64,000 nt of DNA from Arenibacter sp040216555 (GTDB lineage: Bacteria > Bacteroidota > Bacteroidia > Flavobacteriales > Flavobacteriaceae). Of the stretch, positions 33,395-40,086 are shown one piece after another; the stretch's first letter is position 1, and each line of letters opens with the position of its first letter. The DNA lies in contig JAVJOW010000032.1 of the NCBI GenBank assembly GCA_040216555.1, positions 62,001 to 126,000 of the forward strand. Reading direction: 5' to 3'. Below the pieces are notes generated by a model that saw only the letters and a program-made list of their open reading frames with translations, had not been told where the DNA came from and did no database searches. Both the position numbers and the translations under genes were made by a program.

Positions 33395-34624
33395 TTACTC
33401 TTTATACTCTACTTCTTCGCTTTTAAAAAATATTGCAAACAGCACCATTGCCCCTAATGCAAAAATAGCAGGAAATGTCCAAATATCTTTCCAGCTGTGT
33501 ACACCTTCGCCAATTATATAACTATCCGTTATTTTTCCGGCCACCCAAAACCCGATCAACATTCCAACACCATAGGTGGCCAAGGTTATCAACCCTTGGG
33601 CCGCACTTTTAAATTTGTCCCCTGCCTTTGAATCCGTATAGATCTGTCCGGAAACAAAGAAAAAATCATAACAAATACCGTGTAGCGCAATCCCCAATAT
33701 TAGCATAAAGGCCAAATCTCCGGCATTTCCGTAAGCAAATAGGAAATATCGAATGGTCCAAGCCAACATTCCGAAAATCAAGGTATTTTTGAATCCGAAT
33801 TTCTTGAAGAAATATGGCAACAACAACATGAACAAAACTTCCGAACCCTGGCCAATGGTCATTTTACCTGTGGGATTTTCCATTCCGATCTCTGACAAAA
33901 ATGGATTGGCATTCTGGTAATAAAAGGCCAATGGAATGCAAATTAAAATAGATGAGAGAAAGAAAATAACGAAATTCCTATCCTTTAAGAGTTTTAGGGC
34001 ATCCAACCCCAAAATTTCTGAAATGGATACCTTTTCATCCTTTTTAACCTTGGGAGGTGTTTTGGGCAAGGTAAAACTAAAAATCCCCAAAGCAGCTGAT
34101 GCAATGGCTACCATTAAAAAAGTATTTTTCAAAAGGCCTTGTTCCCTAGAGCTTTCGGAATCCCATAGGAACACAAAACTAATTATTAGTCCTGCCACTA
34201 TCCAACCAATAGTACCAAAAACCCTAACAAAAGAAAACTCCTTGGCAGGATTTTTCATTTGGCTAAAGGAGATTGAATTCACCAAGGCCAACGTTGGCAT
34301 ATAGAGAATCATGTACCCAAGTACATAGGGGTAGAAACCAGCAAAGTCCACGGCCATATACATTTGGTACATCATAACCGCACCCAAAAGATGAAGTACT
34401 CCCAAAATGCGCTCTGCATTGAAATATCTATCGGCTATTAATCCTATAACAAAAGGTGCAATTATGGCTCCCCAGGATTGGGTTGAATATGCCATTGCCG
34501 ATTCTGCGCCCGTGGCCTTGAGATTCTGTCCTAAAAAAGTACCAAGTGTCACAAACCAACCTCCCCAAATGAAAAATTCGAGGAACATCATTAACGACAA
34601 CTGAACTTTGGTCTTTACATTCAC
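33395..34624 (-). CDS. MFS permease (nucleoside:H+ symporter-like family)
   Basis: 409 residues with about twelve hydrophobic helices. The N-terminus MNVKTKVQLSLMMFLEFFIW followed by GGWFVTLGTFLGQ is characteristic of the NupG/nucleoside symporter branch of the MFS, which in Bacteroidota occurs in sugar catabolic clusters. A central cytoplasmic loop (PKTPPKVKKDEKVSISEILG, about 188-207) separates the two six-helix halves. It lies between the Gfo/Idh and DinB genes on the minus strand. Uptake of the monosaccharide product of the surrounding enzymes is the likely role. True substrate is unknown. Confidence 0.87.
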   Translation of the reverse strand: MNVKTKVQLSLMMFLEFFIWGGWFVTLGTFLGQNLKATGAESAMAYSTQSWGAIIAPFVIGLIADRYFNAERILGVLHLLGAVMMYQMYMAVDFAGFYPYVLGYMILYMPTLALVNSISFSQMKNPAKEFSFVRVFGTIGWIVAGLIISFVFLWDSESSREQGLLKNTFLMVAIASAALGIFSFTLPKTPPKVKKDEKVSISEILGLDALKLLKDRNFVIFFLSSILICIPLAFYYQNANPFLSEIGMENPTGKMTIGQGSEVLFMLLLPYFFKKFGFKNTLIFGMLAWTIRYFLFAYGNAGDLAFMLILGIALHGICYDFFFVSGQIYTDSKAGDKFKSAAQGLITLATYGVGMLIGFWVAGKITDSYIIGEGVHSWKDIWTFPAIFALGAMVLFAIFFKSEEVEYKE

Positions 34625-34640
34625 GGTTTAGCAGGTTTGT

Positions 34641-35084
34641 TTATCGCTTATAAGTGGCATAATCAAAGACCAAGGGTTCAATGGAGTTGTTTCTAAAATC
34701 AACTGAAATCTGAGCTCTGTGATGGGTTGAATGGTTAATGATATGAAATAACATATCCTGAATGGTATTGGTAAACAACCTTCCCTGAGTATTCTCGTAA
34801 TCCAAGCGTTTTTCAAAACTATCTACATTGGTGATTATTTCAAAAGAGCTTCTTTGATTTTCATAATGTAGGTCACCCCAATCTTTTAACGATTGTAACT
34901 GAAATACACCGTATTCCACTTTTTTACCAAGAATCCTGGCATTCCATATATGGTGCGCATTTAGTATATGACTGAAGAGCTCCGTAGTCCTTTCTGGAAC
35001 ATTTTCCAGCTTTTGGCACTCTTCAATCAATTTCTTATTGCAGTAAAAGTTATAATCGAACAGCTGATTGAAAAAAGCCTTCAT
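34641..35084 (-). CDS. DinB-family protein
   Basis: 147 residues forming a four-helix DinB-like metalloprotein. Three metal-ligand His can be picked out: HILNAHHIWNARIL (about 40-53) and HIINHSTHHRAQISVDFRNN (about 113-132). The catalytic role of the family is not settled; some members are thiol-dependent transferases. It sits between the MFS permease gene (16 bp) and a lipoprotein sugar isomerase gene (11 bp), so it seems to be cotranscribed with the sugar cluster. Confidence 0.85.
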   Translation of the reverse strand: MKAFFNQLFDYNFYCNKKLIEECQKLENVPERTTELFSHILNAHHIWNARILGKKVEYGVFQLQSLKDWGDLHYENQRSSFEIITNVDSFEKRLDYENTQGRLFTNTIQDMLFHIINHSTHHRAQISVDFRNNSIEPLVFDYATYKR

Positions 35085-35095
35085 ACAATATAATG

Positions 35096-36085
35096 CTAAT
35101 TAAGTTCCTTACCAGCTTTTATCAATAAATCCCTAGTAGCAATAATTCCTTGCTCCTCACTCAAAATACTACCTTCGTATTCCACGCCTATGTAACCGGT
35201 ATAACCAGCATCCTTAACTATTTTGAGTATTCTAGGATAATCCAATTTAGTTTCATTGCCCTCTGCATCAAAATCGTGGGATTTAGCACTTACCGCCTTG
35301 GCATATGGCATTAATTCCGCTATGCCTTTATAATTGTCGTATTCCTCGGCACAGCCATCCTTGGATCTGGTTATGCAGAAATTTCCAAAATCAGGAAGGC
35401 TTCCACAATTATCCATATTTACAGCTTTCATCACTTCTGCATGTAATACACCGTTGGAAGACAATCCCCCATGGTTTTCGACCAAAACATTAATGTTCTT
35501 GCCTTTCGCATAAGTTGCCAACTTGGTAAGTCCGTCCACAGCATTCACTTTCCATTCCTCGGGAACACTACTTCCGTTGAGGTTTACCCGAATTGCATGG
35601 CATCCCATTGCCGCAGCAGCGTCTACCCACCGCTTGTGCTTTTCTACAGTTTCATTTCTCTCTTTCTCATCGCTTACGGCCAAATTCCCTTGGCCGTCGA
35701 TCATAATCAGCACATTTTCTAACCCATACTTTTTTGCTTCCGCATTTGATTTCTCAACAAAAGCAGCCATTGCCTCCTCCGAATAGTTTGCCTTTTCCAA
35801 CTCCGGGTTATATAATTGACTTACATACTCCAGTCCAGTAAATCCCCAATTCTTAGCCTTTTCCGCAAATGTATAGGGATCAACTCCATCTTCACGTATC
35901 ATTTTATGAATGGACCATTGGGCCAATGACAATTTAAAAAAAGGTTCCTTGGCTTTCATGGTTACCTCAGCGGTATCCACATCTTTGGACTGCTCCTTAG
36001 GGGCTTCTTTACAAGACAGCACACCCATTAACAAGGTAACCAAAGCCACCTTGATCCCTTTGGTTGTTAAATTTTTTTGATTCAT
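35096..36085 (-). CDS. Sugar phosphate isomerase/epimerase family TIM barrel, lipoprotein
   Basis: 329 residues. The signal peptide ends in the lipobox GVLSC (Cys25), followed by KEAPKEQSKD, so it is a lipoprotein in the periplasm or at the surface, which is unusual for a sugar isomerase. The barrel shows FKLSLAQWSIHKMI, WGFTGLEYVSQLYNPEL, AAAMGCHAIRVNLNGSSVPE, INVLVENHGGLSSNG (metal-site Glu), CGSLPDFGNF and YTGYIGVEYEG. It is divergent from the second GMC gene across a region with a perfect palindrome. It is likely to act on 3-keto-sugars made outside the cytoplasm. Confidence 0.88.
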   Translation of the reverse strand: MNQKNLTTKGIKVALVTLLMGVLSCKEAPKEQSKDVDTAEVTMKAKEPFFKLSLAQWSIHKMIREDGVDPYTFAEKAKNWGFTGLEYVSQLYNPELEKANYSEEAMAAFVEKSNAEAKKYGLENVLIMIDGQGNLAVSDEKERNETVEKHKRWVDAAAAMGCHAIRVNLNGSSVPEEWKVNAVDGLTKLATYAKGKNINVLVENHGGLSSNGVLHAEVMKAVNMDNCGSLPDFGNFCITRSKDGCAEEYDNYKGIAELMPYAKAVSAKSHDFDAEGNETKLDYPRILKIVKDAGYTGYIGVEYEGSILSEEQGIIATRDLLIKAGKELN

Positions 36086-36122
36086 TTTTAAGTTTTGAGA
36101 TTAAATCCAAGAATTAACAATT

Positions 36123-36138
36123 ACTATAACGTTATAGT
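36123..36138. promoter_or_regulatory. Perfect 16-bp palindrome, LacI-family-type operator candidate
   Basis: ACTATAACGTTATAGT is perfectly symmetrical about a central CG, the layout of LacI/GalR-family operators. It lies in the 136-bp divergent spacer between the lipoprotein isomerase and the GMC dehydrogenase, 84 bp before the latter and 38 bp before the former. No LacI-type regulator gene is in the window. Confidence 0.55.
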
Positions 36139-36221
36139 GCCATAGTATTAATATATATAGGGTTTAAATGTAAAAAATTAATTTTATATTTAATATATTT
36201 ATTAAATAAACAATTTCATAA

Positions 36222-37934
36222 ATGAGCAAGTTCAATAACAATGAAGTGCAGGATTCTTATGATGCAATTGTCGTAGGTACGGGCATTAGCGGAGGATGGG
36301 CCGCAAAAGAATTATGTGAAAAAGGACTCAAAACCCTGGTGTTGGAGCGTGGCAGGATGGTGAAACACATCGAAGACTACGAAACGGCCAATATGGATCC
36401 TTGGGATTTTCCTAACGCTGGTGAACCTACCAGGGAAGATATTGAAAAACAACCTAAACAGAACAGAACGGGATATACCACCAATGCAGCAAGCAAAATG
36501 TGGTTTGTAAACGATTTGGAACATCCGTATAATGAAATAAGACGATTTGATTGGATGAGAGGTTACCATTTAGGCGGACGTTCCTTGCAATGGGGACGTC
36601 AAAGTTACCGTTGGAGCGACATCGATTTTACAGCCAACCTAAAGGATGGAATTGCAGTCGATTGGCCTGTACGTTATAAAGATATAGCCCCTTGGTATTC
36701 AAAAGTGGAAGAATTTATCGGTGTTAGTGGGGAGGCTCTTAACTTACCGCAATTGCCCGATAGCGATTTTCTACCGGCCATGGAAATGAATTGTGTAGAA
36801 GAACATTTTAAGACGAAAGTAACCGAAGGCTTTGATGACCGTGCCGTTACCATAGGCCGGGTTGCCCATATTACAGGGACCAAAAATTTTGACGGACGTA
36901 CCAAATGTCAGTATAGAAATAGATGTATCAGAGGATGTCCTTTTGGAGGCTATTTTAGTAGTTTATCATCTACCCTGCCCGCTGCCGAAGCCACAGGCAA
37001 CATGACCTTGCGTACGGACTCCATTGTCCATGAAGTAATGTACGATCCCGATACCAAAAAGGCTACCGGGGTGAAGGTTATAGATAGATTGACCAAGGAA
37101 ACCCATGAATTTAAAGCCAAGGTAATTTTCTTATGTGCCTCGGCCATAGCTTCAACTTCTATTCTAATGCAGTCCAAATCCGATAGGTTCCCAAATGGGA
37201 TGGGCAACGACTCCGATCAATTGGGCCGTAATATTATGGACCACCATCTAGGGGTAGGTGCTTCAGGTAAATTTGATGGCTACGAGGACAAATATTACAA
37301 AGGCCGAAGACCTAATGGGATTTATATTCCAAGATTTAGGAACCTAGGAGGTGCTTCCGATAGAAAAGATTACAAGCGTGGCTTCGGTTATCAAGGTGGT
37401 GCCAGTAGAGGCAATTGGGAAGAAACCGTTGCTGAACTCTCTTACGGAAAAGACTTTAAGGACAGTATTTTGAAACCTGGAGGATGGAGAATGGGCATTG
37501 GCGGTTTTGGTGAAGTGCTCCCTTATGAAGATAACAGAATGACCTTGGATTACGAGAAATTGGATAGCTGGGGATTGCCTACGGTAACCTTTGACGCCGA
37601 TTTACAGGAAAACGAATTCAACATGCGTAAGGACATGCAGGAATCTGCAGTAGAAATGCTGGAAAAGGCTGGATTGCGTGATGTTAAAGGACATGACGGT
37701 CCAACCGGTCTAGGGCTGGGCATTCACGAAATGGGTACTGCCAGAATGGGACGCAACAGAAAAACCTCCGTACTCAACGGCAACAACCAATTACACGATG
37801 TACCCAATGTTTATGTTACCGATGGGGCATTTATGACCTCCGCCAGTTGTGTTAACCCATCATTGACTTACATGGCCTTTACAGCTAGGGCAGCCGACCA
37901 TGCGGTAAAAGAACTTAAAAAAGGAAATATATAA
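36222..37934 (+). CDS. GMC-family FAD-dependent sugar/glycoside dehydrogenase, catalytic subunit
   Basis: 570 residues, closely related to the GMC protein at 29941. FAD motif VGTGISGGWAAKELCEKG, cysteine motif CQYRNRCIRGC (Cys229, 235, 239; C-x5-C-x3-C) and catalytic HEMGTARMG (His502) with CVNPSLTYMAF (Asn545) are all present. Its stop overlaps by 1 nt (TAATG) the start of a gluconate-2-dehydrogenase subunit 3-like gene. Known dehydrogenases of this layout are exported as a complex on the Tat signal of the small subunit, which would explain why this protein has no signal of its own. No cytochrome c subunit gene is adjacent. C3 oxidation of glycosides is inferred. Confidence 0.92.
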   Translation: MSKFNNNEVQDSYDAIVVGTGISGGWAAKELCEKGLKTLVLERGRMVKHIEDYETANMDPWDFPNAGEPTREDIEKQPKQNRTGYTTNAASKMWFVNDLEHPYNEIRRFDWMRGYHLGGRSLQWGRQSYRWSDIDFTANLKDGIAVDWPVRYKDIAPWYSKVEEFIGVSGEALNLPQLPDSDFLPAMEMNCVEEHFKTKVTEGFDDRAVTIGRVAHITGTKNFDGRTKCQYRNRCIRGCPFGGYFSSLSSTLPAAEATGNMTLRTDSIVHEVMYDPDTKKATGVKVIDRLTKETHEFKAKVIFLCASAIASTSILMQSKSDRFPNGMGNDSDQLGRNIMDHHLGVGASGKFDGYEDKYYKGRRPNGIYIPRFRNLGGASDRKDYKRGFGYQGGASRGNWEETVAELSYGKDFKDSILKPGGWRMGIGGFGEVLPYEDNRMTLDYEKLDSWGLPTVTFDADLQENEFNMRKDMQESAVEMLEKAGLRDVKGHDGPTGLGLGIHEMGTARMGRNRKTSVLNGNNQLHDVPNVYVTDGAFMTSASCVNPSLTYMAFTARAADHAVKELKKGNI

Positions 37935-38581
37935 TGGATAGAAGAAAAGCACTAAAGAATATGGGGCTGGCATTAGGATACACCGTAGCCACCCCAACCT
38001 TGATCAGCATCGTCCAAAGTTGTAAAAAAGACGCTGCAATTGTATGGACTCCAGATTTTTTAACATCTGCCGAAGGATCTGTTCTTACACATTTGGTAGA
38101 TATTATAATCCCCAAGACCGATACGCCTTGTGCCTCCGAAGTACAGGTCCATATTTTTATTGACCGTTTTGCCGATCAGGTAATGGAGAAGGAACAGCAG
38201 GATCTTTTAAAGATGACTATGGGGAAATTTACGGACAAGGCCCTGCAGGATTCCGGCAAAAAGGAAATTGCAGACCTGACCCCTGAAGATTTGGAACCGG
38301 TACTTGCCAGTGCCCTCAAAATTTCCAAAGAGGACCAAGCCAAGAACTTTAAGGTAATAAACACTTACACCGAATCGGTAAAGGCTGGAAAAACCGCCTC
38401 CTTGGAGGATGAAGCGTCTAGATTTGCCTTTGCCAACAATTTAAGAGGCTTGGTGATATTGGGCTACAAGTCATCCGAGTTTGTAGGAGAAAATGTACTA
38501 CCCTATTTGCCAGTGCCTGGTGAATTTATCGCCTGTGGAGACCTTCAGGAACTGACCGGGGGAAAAGCTTGGTCCCTATAA
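37934..38581 (+). CDS. Gluconate 2-dehydrogenase subunit 3-like protein (Tat-exported small subunit)
   Basis: 215 residues. The N-terminus MDRRKALKNMGLALGYTVAT has a twin-arginine motif, and a lipobox-like SIVQSC (Cys32) follows, suggesting a Tat-dependent lipoprotein. The mature domain reads SVLTHLVDIIIPKTDTPCAS (the family's IIP-TDTPGA-type block), then VHIFIDRFADQVM and the C-terminal VPGEFIACGDLQELTGGKAW. This small subunit accompanies GMC flavoproteins and is needed for their export and activity. Its start overlaps the GMC stop, so the two are translationally coupled. Confidence 0.92.
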   Translation: MDRRKALKNMGLALGYTVATPTLISIVQSCKKDAAIVWTPDFLTSAEGSVLTHLVDIIIPKTDTPCASEVQVHIFIDRFADQVMEKEQQDLLKMTMGKFTDKALQDSGKKEIADLTPEDLEPVLASALKISKEDQAKNFKVINTYTESVKAGKTASLEDEASRFAFANNLRGLVILGYKSSEFVGENVLPYLPVPGEFIACGDLQELTGGKAWSL

Positions 38582-38611
38582 ATTATTATGACTATCAAAA
38601 ATTGAAAAAAA

Positions 38612-38664
38612 GCTAAAAGAACTGGGATAGCCAATGGCATTCTGTTCTTTTAGCATTATTTTTA
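38612..38664 (+). terminator. Hairpin terminator after the dehydrogenase operon
   Basis: An 11-bp perfect inverted repeat GCTAAAAGAAC (38612-38622) / GTTCTTTTAGC (38644-38654), with an internal GCCAATGGC mini-stem, runs into ATTATTTTT. It separates the dehydrogenase pair from the next gene, and may be leaky. Confidence 0.65.
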
Positions 38665-38689
38665 TAATATTCCAACCATATCCAAAAAA

Positions 38690-39604
38690 ATGAAAAGAAG
38701 AGATTTTATACAAAAAACTGCCCTAACCGGCGGTGCGGTTACATTAGGAGGTTCTTTAGCCTATGGGGCCAACACTAACATAGATATGAAACATACGTTC
38801 AACTTAAAGTACGCCCCTCATTTTGGTATGTTCAAGAACCTTGCAGGCGATGACCTTATTGACCAGATAAACTTCATGGCCGACCAAGGGTTTACAGCAT
38901 TTGAGGATAACGGGATGATGGGACGGGATGTGGCAACCCAAACCAAAATTGGCGAAACCTTGGCGAAACGTGGTATGACCATGGGCGTTTTTGTGATAGA
39001 CAAGGGAGGCAACATGGCCAATACCTTAGCTGCAGGTAAACAGGAATACATTGATATCTTTTTGGACGGATGCAAGAGGGCCGTAGAGGTGGCCAAACGT
39101 GTCAATGCCAAATGGATGACCGTAGTGCCCGGTGGGTTCGAAAGGACGCTGCCTATCGGTATTCAGGATGGCAATGTTATTGAAGCTTTAAAAAGGGGAG
39201 CAGAAATTTTGGAACCCCACGGTTTGGTCATGGTACTTGAACCCTTATCCGACTCTCCAGATCTATATTTGCAGAATTCCGATCAGACCTATATGATCTG
39301 TAAAGGTGTGGACAGTCCATCCTGCAAAATATTGTTCGACATCTACCATATGCAGAAAACCGAAGGGCATCTGATCCACAATATGGAACTTACATGGGAT
39401 GAGATCGACTATATACAAATAGGGGACAATCCAGGCAGAAAAGAACCTACTACGGGAGAAATTAATTATAAAAATGTATTCAAGTATATACACAGTAAAG
39501 GATTTAAAGGGGTTCTGGGCATGGAACACGGTAATTCCAGACCGGACAAAGAAGGTGAAATGGCCGTAATAAACGCCTATAAATCAGAAGACAATTTTTT
39601 ATAG
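38690..39604 (+). CDS. Hydroxypyruvate isomerase-like TIM barrel with Tat signal
   Basis: 304 residues. The N-terminus MKRRDFIQKTALTGGAVTLG is a textbook twin-arginine signal (RRDFIQK), ending near SLAYGA (about 25). The barrel includes FMADQGFTAFEDNGMMGRDV, AKRVNAKWMTVVPGGFERTL, HGLVMVLEPLSDSPDLYLQN (metal Glu), CKILFDIYHMQKTEGHLIHN, IDYIQIGDNPGRKEPTTGEI and GVLGMEHGNSRPDKEGE. These match the hydroxypyruvate isomerase branch of the xylose-isomerase-like fold. Folding in the cytoplasm with a metal and then Tat export fits a periplasmic sugar isomerase. It is 108 bp after the subunit 3 gene. Confidence 0.9.
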   Translation: MKRRDFIQKTALTGGAVTLGGSLAYGANTNIDMKHTFNLKYAPHFGMFKNLAGDDLIDQINFMADQGFTAFEDNGMMGRDVATQTKIGETLAKRGMTMGVFVIDKGGNMANTLAAGKQEYIDIFLDGCKRAVEVAKRVNAKWMTVVPGGFERTLPIGIQDGNVIEALKRGAEILEPHGLVMVLEPLSDSPDLYLQNSDQTYMICKGVDSPSCKILFDIYHMQKTEGHLIHNMELTWDEIDYIQIGDNPGRKEPTTGEINYKNVFKYIHSKGFKGVLGMEHGNSRPDKEGEMAVINAYKSEDNFL

Positions 39605-39659
39605 GCGAAATACCTTTTAGGGCTCATAGGCCCCCAATTTAACGTTGCATTTAGATAGT

Positions 39660-39696
39660 TTCCATCTTGTTTCCCCGTCAAATAAACAAGATGGAA
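39660..39696 (+). promoter_or_regulatory. 13-bp perfect hairpin enclosing the start codon of a micro-ORF
   Basis: TTCCATCTTGTTT (39660-39672) and AAACAAGATGGAA (39684-39696) are exact reverse complements with an 11-nt loop. The ATG of the 28-residue ORF (39691) lies in the right arm. The stem is followed by CTTTATTTTT, so it may instead be the terminator of the upstream isomerase gene. Confidence 0.6.
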
Positions 39697-39777
39697 CTTT
39701 ATTTTTACACCATAGCGATTTACTTGATACTATTCGTCCTAGGTCGAATAATATATCATCATCATTTTAAAAAATGA
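39691..39777 (+). CDS. 28-residue membrane micro-protein, copy 1
   Basis: ATG GAA CTT to TGA gives 28 residues: an acidic second residue, a single hydrophobic helix (about 4-22; IAIYLILFVLGRII) and a basic HHHFKK tail. The ORF 98 bp downstream has the same length, and nine identical positions (M1, Y4, A9, I10, Y11, I13, F15, I20, F26) plus conservative changes at 2, 8, 16, 21 and 28. That agreement is the main support that both are real. No family is recognised. The start codon sits inside a hairpin. Confidence 0.5.
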   Translation: MELYFYTIAIYLILFVLGRIIYHHHFKK

Positions 39778-39875
39778 AGCTGGTATATCAGGTTATATTC
39801 TTCTTTTTGAGATATTTATAGTCCATTTTTGAATTTCCATCGTATATAATTACAAGGCATTTAATACGGGGCAAA

Positions 39876-39962
39876 ATGGATAATTACATCACAATTCTGG
39901 CAATTTATTGTATAGCGTTCTTATGTGCGTTTATACTAAAACCATATATATTCAATAGATAG
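39876..39962 (+). CDS. 28-residue membrane micro-protein, copy 2
   Basis: ATG GAT AAT to TAG, 28 residues: acidic residue 2, one hydrophobic helix (about 5-22; LAIYCIAFLCAFIL) and a basic end FNR. It has the same length and pattern as the ORF at 39691. A strong terminator follows 62 bp later (40024-40059). The tandem pair looks like a small membrane protein duplicated and diverged. Role unknown; regulation of a larger membrane complex or a toxin-like function are possibilities only. Confidence 0.5.
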   Translation: MDNYITILAIYCIAFLCAFILKPYIFNR

Positions 39963-40023
39963 ATATTTCTTATCCAGAGTACTTGGGAAGGATTATTTTA
40001 AATATATCCCTATTCCTATAAAC

Positions 40024-40059
40024 AAAAAAATCCCCGAAGAGTACTTCGGGGATTTTTTT
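40024..40059. terminator. Bidirectional terminator between the micro-ORFs and nrdA
   Basis: A perfect hairpin AATCCCCGAAG / CTTCGGGGATT flanked by seven A and seven T. It can end the plus-strand micro-ORF transcript and the minus-strand nrdA transcript (stop at 40087). Confidence 0.93.
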
Positions 40060-40086
40060 GTTTCTCAACTAGGCCCTAAAAGCCAT

